A stretch of DNA of 64,000 nt, from NCBI GenBank assembly GCA_019918135.1, contig WBZZ01004788.1, positions 98,501 to 162,500 on the forward strand. Reading direction: 5' to 3'. A program made the position numbers and the translations under genes. Below, in pieces: positions 9,342 to 20,836 of this stretch; within the stretch, counting starts at the first letter, position 1, and each line of letters begins with the position of its first letter. Under the pieces are notes generated by a model. That model did not search any database. It saw only the letters and a program-made list of their open reading frames with translations, and was not told where the DNA came from. The DNA is from Paulinella micropora (taxonomy: Eukaryota; Cercozoa; Imbricatea; Euglyphida; Paulinellidae).

Positions 9342-10033
9342 TTATGATTTATGCTGACCACAATTGCCACACAGATTCTTCCGGGCCAGGTTTTCGCTCC
9401 TACAGAAAGCACAGCGCCAACGCTGCTGGGCGTGCGCCGCGGGCGCGGCCGCGGGAGAGGGGGCGGGTGCGTGCGCGGGTGCGGGCGCCCCATCTTCCTG
9501 GCCATAGCTGGTAAGTTGGTCGAACTGGCTGATAATGTGGGCCATGGATCGGCCGGGGGGGTTGGTTCGGTGGCAGCCAGCCGTGCCAGCCTCTGCACAG
9601 TGTGCACCAACTGGCGGTGGATAGGGCTTTGGACGAAGCTAGGATAGAGCTCGGACTTGACCCGGCTGCTTATGGCGGGCATAGCGGCGAAGAGCATCTG
9701 TACAGTAACAGTCAGGGGCTTGTTGGCTGTGTTGGCTGTGTCAGCATAGTCAGGGGCAATGTGCGGGAGCAACGCGCGTATGACCCCTTCCACCTGCGTG
9801 CACCGTGCAACCTGCTCGCCGCGGCTGTAGGGGGCTTGCTTGAGGCGGTTGACCTCTAACAAGTAGTCCAAGGTTTGGAGATCGCTGCTGGGCCCACTAT
9901 CAGAAGCGCGCGCGAGCAGCCAGGCGCGAAACACGGCGCGAACGAGCGGGTGTGGCATGGCCGCCTCGAACGGTAGCACGTTCTCGCGCTGCAAGAAGGA
10001 GGGCGCCAGATCAAGTGCAAGGCCTACTAGCAT
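9342..10033 (-). pseudogene. RGS-like domain plus RanBP2-type zinc finger, one frameshift
   Basis: The frame from 10033 encodes an RGS-like domain at about residues 12-143: FLQRENVLPFEAAMPHPLVR and the end motif KSELYPSFVQSPIHRQL. It then enters a run of seven G (9555-9561 on the plus strand). Past that run a second frame gives RSMAHIISQFDQL, an Ala/Pro hinge, and WRCAFCRSENLARKNLCGNC, an exact RanBP2-type zinc finger (W-x-C-x2-C-x3-N-x6-C-x2-C). A one-base change in the G run joins them. RGS domains accelerate GTP hydrolysis by G-alpha; RanBP2 fingers bind RNA, Ran or ubiquitin. The start overlaps the stop of the upstream RGS gene (ATGCTAG), so the two may be one split double-RGS protein. 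Confidence 0.75.
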
Positions 10034-10485
10034 GCGGTGGTAACGAAGCCGGGCAGCGAGCCATGTAACATGTCATTGTACACCAATTCCTGCGCCTCGG
10101 CAAAGGTATAGATCCCGCAGCGCAGGGCCTCCAAGAGCTGTTGGATACTCGAAAAAACGCTAGAAGGCAGGGAGACCTCATGCTCTGCATTCTTAGCTAG
10201 ATACTGTTGCCACAGTTTGATGGCTGCAGCCATGACACGCAAGGGTTGCTTTTCTATTTCGCGTCGCGCCAGGAGCCTGTACTTCTGGGCATCAATCCAA
10301 AACATCAGATTTTCCTCGCACAGTCGTTCGTGCAAGAACCAGCGGAAAGCCAGCCTGGCTGGTTCATGTTCTAGTATGCTGTCTAAATCAAAGGGCGGCA
10401 GTGACTCCAAGAAACTGTGCGCTGGCTGCACGGACTTTCCGGCTGAGTTAGCTGAAAACTCGGAGCCTGAGATGGTTCTCTCCAT
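10027..10485 (-). CDS. RGS-domain protein
   Basis: The 152-residue product is nearly all RGS domain (about 24-148): FLESLPPFDLDSILEHEPAR, the hallmark EENLMFWIDAQKY (57-69) and the terminal helix TFAEAQELVYNDMLHGSLPGF. RGS proteins act as GTPase-activating proteins for heterotrimeric G-alpha subunits at the membrane and switch signals off. ENLMFW matches the usual ENLxFW contact motif, so function is plausible. The TAG stop lies inside the start of the next gene, which encodes a second, more divergent RGS domain, and the reading frame is offset by one. Either these are translationally coupled genes or a single double-RGS protein with a frameshift. The ATG follows an A-rich leader. Confidence 0.88.
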   Translation of the reverse strand: MERTISGSEFSANSAGKSVQPAHSFLESLPPFDLDSILEHEPARLAFRWFLHERLCEENLMFWIDAQKYRLLARREIEKQPLRVMAAAIKLWQQYLAKNAEHEVSLPSSVFSSIQQLLEALRCGIYTFAEAQELVYNDMLHGSLPGFVTTAC

Positions 10486-10514
10486 TTTTTTTTAATTTTC
10501 GTCTTAAAGATTGA

Positions 10515-10650
10515 ATTACAACTCAGTACAAAGGGGGGGGGCAAGAGATAAGTTCGTACGTGGTGGGGGGGGAGAGAGAGAAAGAGAGGGCAAGGGTGGG
10601 GGGGTGAGAGAGAGCTTGACTGCTTCTTTCTTGGTTTGTTTTTTTTCTTT
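10515..10650. promoter_or_regulatory. G-runs and T-rich tract upstream of the RGS genes
   Basis: Runs of 9-10 G at about 10532 and 10565, a GAGAGAGAGAAAGAGA tract and then T-rich sequence lie 30-160 bp upstream of the leftward start at 10485. Confidence 0.4.
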
Positions 10651-10660
10651 TTTCTTTTTG

Positions 10661-11116
10661 TTACGCCACGTGCATCTCCTGGCTGTCGCGTTCCGGCCGA
10701 GCAGCCGGCTGCTCGCCCTGTGCTAGCTGCAGACTTAAGCGGGCGAGTGCGTGGGGTGTGCTTGGGCGGTTGGGTGGGGAGGAAGGTGGTCCCCTTTCGA
10801 TCGAGATCGGGAGGCTGCTGCGACGGGGCCCCTGGCCAAGGGCTCGTTGCCTGTTGAGCTGCAGTCGACCAACGTGCTCGGCTGCCCCGGGGAGCTGGCT
10901 GAGATCGAAGACCTGTTCATTCCCAGCTATATAGGGGTCGGCGAAGAATTGCAGCTCGATCTTCCGGGGCGGCGCTGGTTCGACCGCTGGTTCGACGGCG
11001 GGTGGGGCGCTGGCCCATTGGTCAGGGCTGGTCGCGTTGCTGGGAGACGCGGGCGAGAGGGGCGAGGCCTCCTCTTGCTGGCCGCTGCTGCTGGAGAGAT
11101 CCGAGGTGGGGCTCAA
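10661..11116 (-). CDS. Possible Ser/Pro-rich protein (no ATG found)
   Basis: This open frame of about 150 codons is rich in Ser, Pro and Gln at both ends (SPTSDLSSSSGQQEEASPLS, ARPERDSQEMHVA), with a more ordered middle: KIELQFFADPYIAGNEQVFD. The middle looks coding-like. However, the frame opens with TTG, and no ATG occurs in frame for at least 80 bp upstream, so it is either a downstream exon, a start-codon-deficient remnant or a chance frame. No family is recognised. It ends just upstream of the T-rich region before the RGS genes. Confidence 0.4.
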   Translation of the reverse strand: MSPTSDLSSSSGQQEEASPLSPASPSNATSPDQWASAPPAVEPAVEPAPPRKIELQFFADPYIAGNEQVFDLSQLPGAAEHVGRLQLNRQRALGQGPRRSSLPISIERGPPSSPPNRPSTPHALARLSLQLAQGEQPAARPERDSQEMHVA

Positions 11117-11229
11117 AGAACAGGGAAGGTGGTGCCTTTGCGAACTGAATTTTTCTCTTTCTCGTTTCTCAAATGAAATTTGTCGCCAAATTGTTTGGTG
11201 TGTGTTTCCCCAGAAAACCTACCGGCCCC

Positions 11230-14200
11230 CCTTCCGTGTGGCAAATTTTTTTTCTTCCCTCTTTTCATATTTTTCATATTTTTCTGACCTTGCGCACGGT
11301 GGCCGAGCCATGGCACGGACAGGACGCCGTCGGGATTGTGAGGCCCTTGTCCACCTGCTACATTGACCACCGCCCGTCCATCCGCCGCAGAGCTGCGCTG
11401 GAGCACAGTGCGCAAGATGTAAAAAACTAACATTCTGTACTTTTTTTCTTTAGTAAAAGTCGGCGGGACCGGGCCGTGTCAATATGGACAAGTGGGAAGT
11501 AATCTCTATTGGAAAATGCGTACAAAAATAGATACGGCAAAAAAAAGAAATCGCCGACAGCAAGAAAGGTTGTAGAGAGGGAGATGCCAAGATTAAAGCT
11601 TTGTCAAAAAAATTTTATTATTTTTTTTTTGTAAATTCTTAGCGCCCCCCTGCCCTTTCTCTTTCCCTCTCCTAGGTCTCAGTGCCAAGTGTAAGACAGT
11701 CGAGCTTCAATTCAGCGTATTCTTTTTTGCACTTTCTTGGCGCGTCCTCCCCCTTCCCTCTCCCACTCCCTGCTCTCAGACGGGGGGGGGGGCGAAAAAG
11801 ACAATTCGTGCTTCTCCCATGGCACGGACAAGGCGCCGTCGGGGGTCGTGAGGCCCTTGTCCACCTGACACAGCGACCACCGCCCATCCATCCGCCGCAG
11901 CCACCCTAACGCGCCCCCCCCCCCTCCTCTCTCTTTTTAAATTTGTCTTGTGCCTCCCCTTCCCTCTCCTCCGCTCCCCCCTGAGCCCGGGCGGCTCAAA
12001 GAGCAGAGAGCAGAACTGAAACAAAACTAAGAAGATGCATACTGAGCCCATGCCGGAGCGCCCCCCCCCCCATTTGTCGGGTCCCGTTTGCAGGGGGGTG
12101 TTGCCTCCCCCCTTTGGCGCTACCCCTCCCCCTCTTTATACAAAAATCCTTTCTGCCACTCTCCCCTTTTCTCTCCCCTGAGCAAAGGGGGCTCAAGGAA
12201 CAGGGAAAGGGGGAGGGGAAGGGCGCAGAAGCTACAAAAAAAATAAATACATGAAACGCCTCCACTAAGCCCCTTCCCCCATGCCGGGCGTCCCCCCCCC
12301 CTTATATATCCCTGTCTAAATTTTCAGACGGGGGGGGGGGTAAGACAATCCGTGCTCTTTCCCTCCCTGCTCCTTCCCTCTCCCTTTCTTAGTTCTCAAC
12401 GTTAAGTGCAAGACCGTCGAACTTTAATTCAGCGTAATTTACAAATTCTTGGCGCTCCACCCCTCTCCGCCCCCCCTTCCCTCTCCCGCTCTCCGTTCTC
12501 AGATGATGGGCAAGCACAGATCGTGCTTTTCCCTTCCCTGCCTCTTGCCTCTCCCTAGCACAATGACCATCGCGCCATCCATCCGCCGCAGGGTCGTGCT
12601 CGAGCACGGTGCGCAAGATCTGCGGAAATAGGAAAATATGAAAAGTGGAAAAGAAAGTTTTCTTCGGAACGCGTCTGCACGCGCAAACAAGGGACGAGAG
12701 GGGGGGGATAGCAGGGGCACAAGGGGGGAACAGAGGGACGAGAGAGGGGACGGGGATGGAGAGCACACCCCGCCCCTCCCTGTACACGTTCTCAGTGCCA
12801 AAATTAAAATTTTTTCTTTTAGTAATTTCTTTTCGCGTGATTTTTCTTGTACACCGGCGAAGCGCGCCCCTACCCTCCCCTTCCCTCTAGCTCCCGATCC
12901 TCAGACGAGGGACTAGACAATTCATACTCTCCCCCCCCCCCCCTTCCCTCCGTTCATATTTTTCTAACCTTAAGCTTGCGCACGGTGGCCTAGCTATGGC
13001 ACAGACAAGACGCCGTCGGGGTAGCGAGGCTCTTGTCCTCCTAGCACACATGACCACGGGGGCAGTACCATTCGCCGCAGGGTCGTGCTGGGGCGCGGTG
13101 CTCCGCTCCTAGTTTTCAGTGCTCAAGTGTACGACCATCGAGTGGGCCGGATGCTGTGGCAACCTGAGGGTGCCGTTGCAAGTGTCAAGTGTAAGACTTT
13201 GTCGAGTTTTAATTAAAAAAGACTTTTCTTGCACTTTCCTGGCGCCCCACTCCCCCTGCCCCTACCCTCTCCCACTCCCTGTTCTCAGACGGGGGACTAA
13301 GACAATTCGTGCTCTCCCCCTCCCGAGCCCGGGGGCTCAAGGAGCAAGGGAGGGGAAGAGGGGAGGGTGAATGGCGCAGAAGCTACAAACAAAATAAATA
13401 CATGCAACGCATGTATTAACCCTTCTCCCCTCCCCCTCTGCCGGACGCCTTTCTTCTCACTGACGGGGGGAAAGCACATCCCGTCCCCTTCTTCATTTCC
13501 CCCGTTTTCTTTGTTGTTGGGCAATTTCTTTTTCCTCTTTTCATAATTTTCTTACCTTGCGCACGCTGGCCGAGCTATGGCACGGACAGGACGCCGTCAG
13601 GGGGGTATGTGTGGGGCCCTTGTCCTCCTGGCACATTGACCATAGGGGCAGTACAATCCGAGAGGGAGAGGGAAGGGGAGGTGCAAGCACATTCTGTCTT
13701 TGACCTCCCTCCTATCCCGACGATGTCCTGTCCGTGCCATGGCTCGGCCACCGTGTGCAAGGCAAGTAAAATATGAAAAATATGAAAAGAGGAAAAAAAA
13801 ATTTTGCCCAACAACCAAAGAAACAGACGGGGGGAAAGAAAGGAGGGGACGGAGGGAGAGGAAGGGGGGGGGGAGAAGGGGGAGGGTAGTGTACCCCCCC
13901 CCCCCCCCCGTCCCTCTGTCTCCCTTGCCCCCTGCTACTCTCCCCCCCCCCTACCCTCGTCCCTTGTTTGCGCGTGCAAACGCATTCCAAAAAAAATTCA
14001 TTTTTTTTCACATTTTTCCTATTTTTGTACATCTTGCGCACCGTGCTCCAGCACGACCCTGCGGCGGATGGTTGGGCGGTGGTCGCTGTGCCAGGTGGAC
14101 AAGGGCCACACGACCCTTGACGGCGCCCTGTCTGTGCCCATGGGAGAAGCACGAATTGTCTTTGTCTTTCCTCTCCCCCCCCCCCCCGTCTGAAAACAGG

Positions 14201-14475
14201 GAGTAGGAGAGGGAAGGGACAGAGAGAGGGGGGCGCCAAGAAAGTGCGAAATTTTTTTTATTGAAGCTCGACGGTCTTACACTTGGCACTGAAAACTAGG
14301 AGCGGGAGGGAGAAGGGGGAAGGGCGGGGGGCGCGCTAAGAATGTATTAAAAAAATAAAAAAAAAATCATTGATAAAGTTGTAATCTTGGCACTGAGAAT
14401 TAAGAGAGGGGGGGGGGGTGGCGCCAAGAATGTGTGAATTTTCTTTATTAAAGCTCGACAAAGTTTTACACTTGT
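11230..14475. repeat. Repeat cluster 1: RepB, RepC and RepD elements
   Basis: No credible gene is present. RepB (inverted-end element, arms CATATTTTTCATATTT and GTGCGCAAG) is seen at about 11262-11425, 12620-12660, 12952-13105, 13540-13640, 13700-13800 and 14010-14160. RepC (TTAAAGCTCGACAAAGTCT, ACACTTGGCACTGAGAACTA) occurs in one or other orientation at about 11675-11750, 12395-12460, 13180-13245, 14230-14300 and 14385-14490. RepD (GGAGGCGTTTCATGTATTT) occurs at about 12190-12275 and 13320-13415. Spacers are C-run or G-run rich. The many ORFs here are products of these repeats. Confidence 0.85.
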
Positions 14476-14590
14476 CACTGAGAACTAGGCTTTTTGTGTG
14501 CTCCGGCGCCCACTGCAGGGGCATTAGCTCCAATTCACCGTGCTCGCAATCGCGCCGTAATGGCTGTACTTTGGGGACTGGCGTTTGTCT

Positions 14591-16605
14591 TCAGTGCTTT
14601 GGCCGACGTACAACTAATCTTTTGCACCATTTCGTTGCCCCAGAAAATTTGGGCAGGTTAAGTGTAGGCATGTTAATGTTCCACGAAAAATCCAGGGTGA
14701 ACTTCTTGCGGCACTTGAAACTTGGCGGTACAGTAAAGCTCTGTAAATTGGGGCATTGTGCGAAAATTACCGTGAGCTCTTCGATATCCCAGCCTTGGGG
14801 CATGGAGAAATCTTGCAAGAGCGGCAATTCTTTGAAGAGAAACTCTGCTTTCTTGCACCAGATGTTTTTGGGTAGGTGGATAGTCTCGAGCTTATCACAA
14901 TCCCATGTTAGTAGCTTTAGCAATCTGGAAACCCGCCAATTGGCGCTCTCTAAACAAAGGCTTTGAAGATTATCTAAATTCAGCAATCTCAGTTCTGCCT
15001 CTTTGCAGAGGAGCTAGGGCAGAATAAAATTCTGTAGCTTTTCACAAGCCCAAATAAAGGCATCAAACTTTTCTTGGCTGACCCAGCCCGGTTCCACACT
15101 AAGAGAGGATGGACTGCTCAGATTTGTCCTTTTGCACGTGACCTCCTTTGACAAGCAAACTTGTTCTAGCAGGTCACAATGTGTTATTTCTAGCTTAAGA
15201 CTCTTCATCTTCTTTTGGTCTGGACTGAGGACAAGGGTTTTTATGTCACTATCATTTGTTACCTCAATAACCATGCTGACCCCCGCGGCTAGGATCTTTA
15301 GGTCTGCCGCCGCCTTTACCTCCTGGTGGGCGACTGAAAATCGAGAAACACGGATCTCTATAAGATCGGGCTGCCGTTGTTGTCTCGATTTTGTCGCCGG
15401 TGCGCGGGCCGTGCAAATACTTTGGAGTCGAGGACAAGATTCGACTTGGAGTCTGAGACAGCTGTCCTTGACCGCGGAACCACCGAGGTTATCTGCTGGC
15501 CCAAAGCTTGCGGGGAGAACGATCTCGCGGAGTTCATACAATTTATACACTTCAACGGAGGCAGTCTGGCATACGAGGTAAGTTGGTAAGCTGACCTGCT
15601 CTAGGCCAGAGCATTCATCTACTCTCAGACTAAGGTGTGTCATCGGCGCCCTGTCTTTCACAGGGGAATAGAGGCTGAGGACCTTGGCATAACAACGCTC
15701 GACGGATACACCCCAGCTGCCAGCGGCGTAGATATCCAAGCCCCTGCTCCGCTTGCCTGAATCTATAACTCGCAGGGTAGGGACTCGTAGCGTTAGGTCA
15801 ACACGGGTTCTTGGTAGCGCCGCGCTTGCCTCGATTCTCCGCAGGTTTCGGCATTCGTCCACCTTCAGTGCAAAACCGTCCGAGGCCGCAGCTCCTTCGT
15901 CGTCCGGGTGCTGGCTGGAAAAAAAACGCTTAAGCTTGTCGCAGCCGTACAATTCGAGACGGTTCTGCTCCGACAGCCTGAGCCTGAGGTGCACCAAGCA
16001 AAGGTCCTCACAGAGGCATCTTCTTATGATCAGCGCTTCCTCTTTTTGTAGCCGAAGCTTTAGGTTGTGCAAGCACAGGTGCCTTATGCTTATGTTAAAA
16101 TAACCGCGCCAATTCAAAGGAAAGTACTCCTCATTCTGCTTGGTGAGAATCGTGTGATTGTTCTGGTTGGACGCGTCGTCTCCGGTCAGGGCTAGACTTT
16201 TTAAATCCCACTTGTCTCTGTACAGGCCTGGACCTTTTAGCTCCAACTGGACCTTGTGCATCTCCAGCACGTGAAAGACCGCCGATTCTGCTGCGGCCCA
16301 ATAATCGCCTTTTGTCCCGCTGCAAGGTTTGGGGACAGGCAGAGGGCTCGGCAATGTATTTTGCCGTCCTCCGCGATCCGGCTGAGAAGCTCTGTCTGGT
16401 TATCTTGCAGGGACAAGAATTTTCTGTCGTAATAAAGGTTAAGCAGCATGGAAGCCAGCAGCGCAGACCCCCTCTCGCTGCCTAGCTTTCTTGGCGGGTA
16501 GTTGTGGTTTGTTGCATAAAGCAACGCCTCGCTTTCTGGTCTGAGATACAAGGTTGTTAGCTGCTCGCAAATGTCGTCTGGGAGATAAAAAATTCTGTGG
16601 AACAT
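14591..16605 (-). pseudogene. LRR-type protein, split by a frameshift and an in-frame TAG
   Basis: Three pieces form one leftward gene of about 670 residues. Piece 1 (from ATG 16605) has an F-box-like start (FYLPDDICEQLTTLYLRPES). It shifts frame at the TTTT run 16310-16313 into piece 2 (to 15014), a long array of irregular LRRs such as LRVDECSGLEQVSLPTYL and LQVESCPRLQSI. Piece 2 ends at a TAG (15014-15016), but the same frame continues without another stop to 14591 with matching repeats (CPNLQSFTVPPSF, LETIHLPKNIW), so the TAG interrupts the repeat array. The C-terminus is basic. The ATG is preceded by CTTTTCACAG on the plus strand side and by RepD. LRRs bind proteins; as an F-box type it would select ubiquitination targets. 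It is probably decayed. Confidence 0.75.
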
Positions 16606-16619
16606 TCTTTCTCAAATTC

Positions 16620-19250
16620 TTCGTCTTTTCACAGGAAAGGAAAGCGAAGGGGCAGGAGGCAGGAGGGGAAGGGTGCAGAAGCTGCAAAGAAAAACAAATA
16701 CACGAGACGCCTCCACTAACGCCCCCCCCCCCCCCCCGCTCTGTTATAAATTAAACCTCGACAAAGTTTTACACTTGACACTGAGAACAGGGGGCGGGCG
16801 AGGAAAGGGGAGGACAGGGGCGCGCTAAGAATTTACAAAATTAAAAATTCCTGGAAAAGTTTTTAATCTTGGCACTGAGAACTAGGAGAGGGAGAGGAGG
16901 GGGGCAAGCACGATATGTCTATGCATATCTCCCCTGTCAGGGAGCGGGGGGGGGGGGAGGGAGCGCGCCAAGAAGTTGTAAATCACGCTGAGTTAAAGCT
17001 CGACAAAGTCTTACACTTGACACTGGGGCGGGGGAGAGGGGGCTTAGTGGAGGCGTTTCATGTATTTTTTTTTGTAGCTTCTGCGCCCTTCCCCTCCCCC
17101 TTCCCCTGTTCCTTCAGCCCCGCTGGGCTCAGGGAGGGAACAGGGGAGGGAGGCAGAAAGGATCTTTGGATATAGGAGGGGGGTGTTGGGGGGCGCCAAA
17201 GGGGGGGGGGGGGAGCACCCATCCACTGCAAATTCGGACCCGACAAATGGGGGGGGGGGCGCTCCGGCATGGACTCAGTGCCATCTTCTTTGGTTTTTCA
17301 TCAGTTCTTCCCCCCTGCTCTTTGAGCCCCCTGGCTGCGGCGGATGGATTGGGCGGTGTTCAATGTACCAGGTGGACAAGGGCCTCACGACCAAGACGGC
17401 GTCCTGTCCGTGCCATGGCTCGGCCACCGTGCGCAAGGTCAGAAAAATATGAAAAATATGAAAAGAGGAAAAAAAATTTTTTGCCCGACAACCAAAGAAA
17501 CAGACGGGCAGGGGGAGGGGGCGGAGAAGGGCAAGGGGGGAGGGCAGCAGACCCTGCCCTACTGTCGTACCTGCCGCAGCACCCCCGAGCCGCGCAAGGC
17601 CCACCCCCCTTTCCCGGAGCTGCATATTAAGGATGTGCCGAGTTTTCTTTGTATATCTTTCTGCAAATTGCGAACGCTTCGGCCAAAAAAAGGCACAACG
17701 TGTGGCCTATGCTGACATTTTAATAAACGCTTTTTCGATACGAACGACTAGGTTGCATACATGTCTGTTCCATAGCCAGCAATTGCCCCCCTGAACCGGC
17801 AGAAATTTGACATCTTGTCGTGCTATTTGTTACGGTAGCCGCTTGACTAAGAAATACACCTACTTAATAATTTGGCTGGTCCGGCACGCTTGCAACTCAA
17901 AGCTGGCAGTACGTTGGACAGCCATGGTAGCAAAGTGTGCCTGGCCAGGCAGGACCAGTAATATGGATAATCTAGCGCCCGTCGGATCTGGCGTATGTAC
18001 TGATGGAGGCCGAGCACCACCCCTGCGCAACCAACAAGACGACAACTGAGAACTAGGAGAGGGAAAGAAAAAGCACGATCTGTCCTTGCCCCCCCCCCCC
18101 CATCTGAGAATGGGGAGCGGGGAGGGAGGGGGGGGGGGGGGGGGAGGCGCCAAGAAAGTGATGAATTTTTTATTAAAGTTTGACGGTCTTGCACTTGGCG
18201 TTCAGAACTAAGAGAGGGAGAGGGAAGGAGCAGGGGGGGGGAGGGGCTTAGTGGAGGCGTTTCATGTATTTATTTTTTTTGTAGCTTCGGCGCCCTTTTC
18301 CTCCCCCTTTCCCTGCTCCTTGAGCCCCCTGGGCTCAGGGGAGAGAAGAGGGGAGGGTGGCAGAAAGGATTCTTGCATACGGGGGGGGAGCGCCAAAGGG
18401 GGGGGGGGCGGCCCCCCCCCCCCCAAATCGGACCCGACAGATGGAAGGGGAGGGGGGCGCTCCGGCATGGGCTCAGTGGCATCTTCTTGGTTTTGTTTCA
18501 GTTCTGCCCCTGCTCTTTGAGCCCCCCGGGCTCAGGGTGGCTGCGGCGGATGGATGGGCGGTGGTCGTGCACAAGGTCAGAAAAATATGAAAAATATGAA
18601 AAGAGGAAAAACAAAATTTTTTTGCCCGACAACCAAAGAAACAGATGGGCAAGGGGAAGGGGAGAATGCAAAGGAGAGAAAAGCAAGGGGAGGGGGAAGG
18701 GGAGGGGAGTGCTCCTCCCCCCCGTTCCCCCCTCTCCCCCTTGTCCCCTGCTACCCCCCTCGTCCCTTGTTTGCGCGTGCAAACGCATCCCAAAATTTTT
18801 TTTCCACTTTCATATTTTTCATCATTGTTTCCGCAGATCTTGCGCACCGTGCTCCAGCGCAGCCCTGCGGCGGATGGATGGGCGGTGGTCAATGTACCAG
18901 GTGGACAAGGTCCTCAGTGCCAAGTGTAAAAACTTTGTTGAGCTTTAATAAAAAAAAATTGCCACATTCTTGACACCCCCTTGCCTTTTTCGGCTATACG
19001 GCCCCCGACGGTGTCTTGTCAGTGCCATGGCTCGGCCACCGTGCACAAGATTTTGCGGGAATATGAAAAATATGAGGGGGCAAAAGAAAAAAAAGACGCC
19101 TCCTTCTCTGCTCCTCTCCGTTCCCTTTTCCCTTACCCTGCCTCGACCCCTTTGACCTTGCTGGTACAAGTTGCGCTTCAGCGTCTTAAAACTTTTGTCA
19201 AGGATTTTATTAAATTTTTTTTTGTACACCGGCGAAGCACGCCAGTAGCG
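16620..19250. repeat. Repeat cluster 2: RepB, RepC, RepD and a poorly defined unique patch
   Basis: RepD occurs at about 16625-16715, 17045-17135 and 18250-18345, each with a GAGCCC..GGGCTC palindrome. RepC occurs at about 16745-16795, 16975-17025, 18145-18215 and 18905-18975. RepB occurs at about 17330-17480, 18535-18610, 18800-18915 and 19000-19075. A non-repetitive patch at 17540-18050 has no supportable gene; part of it (17990-18030, GTATGTACTGATGGAGGCCG) resembles 44370-44410. Long ORFs here are repeat artefacts. Confidence 0.8.
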
Positions 19251-19407
19251 TGCGAGCGCAGCTTTTGGGCGGCAGGCTGCGGCTGGCTTTTGTGGGAACC
19301 TTTTCGATCTTAATCAGGTCAGGCACGGCAAATTGCTCGCAGGGAGTCCTCTTACGACACTGTTAACGAGCACCGAGTCTTGGCGTCCGGCGGCACTGTT
19401 ACGATCA

Positions 19408-19495
19408 TTCAGGTGTCTCTAACCAGCGGCCAGATGTAGTCTGGTAATCACAAGCAGCAGCCAGCAAGAGTGCTCGACCAGTTGGTTTCTGTCCA
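19408..19495 (-). pseudogene. Remnant of the F-box region of an LRR gene
   Basis: ACCAGCGGCCAGA, CAGCCAGCAAGA and TGCTCGAC recur in the same order as at 22155-22212 in the intact F-box/LRR gene. In translation the remnant gives LVEHSCWLL where the gene gives AVEQSCWLL. It covers only the F-box start and has no start codon context. It abuts inverted RepA. Confidence 0.65.
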
Positions 19496-19559
19496 AAGCC
19501 CAGCTCATTGTGTTTGGGCCGAGAGAGGAGACGAGAAAACAACCGGAAAAGGCAGCGTT

Positions 19560-20420
19560 TCCCGACATTTTTGGCAGTACTGCCCTTTTTTCGGCCATAT
19601 CACGCACCCTAGCCCCACCGGACGGCACAATCTGGCGCCAAATGAACCGGCCGTTCCGGGGGCTAGCAGAGAAACCGGGCGTTTTCCCGCGGAGAGAAAC
19701 GGTACGCCTTTTTTTTTTACCCGCACGAAATGTTTTTTCGGCCCTCTTGCCTCCCCCCTTCTCCCCTTCCCTCGCGGTAGGGGAGTGACAGAGCGGGGCG
19801 ACACAAGTGAGCGGGGCGACACAAGTGAGAGGGACGACGCAAGTGAGAGGGACGACGCAAGTGAGAGGGGCGACGCAAGTGAGAGGGAGGGGGAGGACGT
19901 CTTCCTCACGGCAGCCCAGCCGGGCGTCTGTGTGGGATTTTCTTTCGCGCAAGTAGGCCTTGGCGCCAAATCGGCACTTACGGCCGTTTCCCCGGGAAGT
20001 CTAAGATGCACTGCCTTTTTCGACCGTATCACACGCCCTACCCCCCCCGGCGGCACAATTTAGCGCCAAATAAACCGGCCGTCCCAGAGGCTAACAGAGC
20101 AGCCGGACGTTTTCCCGTGGAGAGAAACGGTACGCCTTTTTTTTTTACTCGCACGAAATGTTTTTTCGACTCTCTTGCCTCCCCTCTTCTCCCCTTCCCT
20201 GGCGGTAGGGGCGACGAAAGTGAGCGGGGCGACGTAAGTGAGAGGGGCGACGCAAGTGAGAGGGAGGGGGAGGACGTCTTCCTCACGGCAGCCCAGCCGG
20301 GCGTCTGTGTGGGATTTTCTTTCGCGCAAGTAGATTTTGGCGCCAATTTGGCGCTTACGGTTGTTTCCCCCCCAAAAAAAGCTTTGGCGCGCTTTGCATG
20401 TTTTTTGAGGTAGAGCTGCT
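19560..20420. repeat. RepA, two inverted units
   Basis: Reverse-complement copies of the 305-1380 repeat, about 428 bp apart (CGAAATGTTTTTTCG at about 19727 and 20155). They contain the GTGAGAGGGGCGACGCAA minisatellite and GGCGCCAAAT/GGCGCCAATTTGGCGC palindromes. ORFs on both strands are minisatellite products. Confidence 0.9.
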
Positions 20421-20578
20421 TTTTTTCAGCCGGGTTCGGGCCCAAGCGAAGAAGCGCGCAAAGAACGTATTTAATTTTTTTAATTAAAAAGTCGACCGTG
20501 CTTTGCTGGCCGATTGTGATAGCTCAGGATGAACTAAATAAAGTATTGCCGATTCGTGCGCCAAAATCCAGTAGTTAC

Positions 20579-20758
20579 ATGTCTTTTGCAGGTCGGCACG
20601 ATGAAGTGAAACCATTTGCCGGGCGCAGCATACTGAACAAGAATATGGCGTATTTCTTTCTAGTGACCCTTCGACGTATACGTACAGTCAGACCGTCGTT
20701 AGAGGAAAGTTTGCAACCCGTGATCGAGTTGGCACAAGAGAAATGGCCTATTTATTGA
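20579..20758 (+). CDS. Possible short basic protein
   Basis: This 59-residue frame starts at ATG 20579 (MSFAGRHDEVKPFAGRSILN) and ends in ELAQEKWPIY. Composition is coding-like, but the frame is short and no homologue is recognised. TGTCTTTTGCAG lies at its start, so the real reading frame could begin with an exon boundary there. TTTTAATTAAAAAG lies about 90 bp upstream. Confidence 0.3.
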   Translation: MSFAGRHDEVKPFAGRSILNKNMAYFFLVTLRRIRTVRPSLEESLQPVIELAQEKWPIY

Positions 20759-20836
20759 ATTATTGGTGACAGCTGCTGCGCGTAGCAAAACATCACCATT
20801 TTCTTCTTCTCTTTCCTCAGCCTCTTTTTAAAAAAA

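Noticed and set aside
17540..17730. Possible second thymidylate-synthase-like fragment (PPFPELHIKDV)
   Set aside because: Only a few residues resemble the family and the surrounding residues do not; most likely chance.
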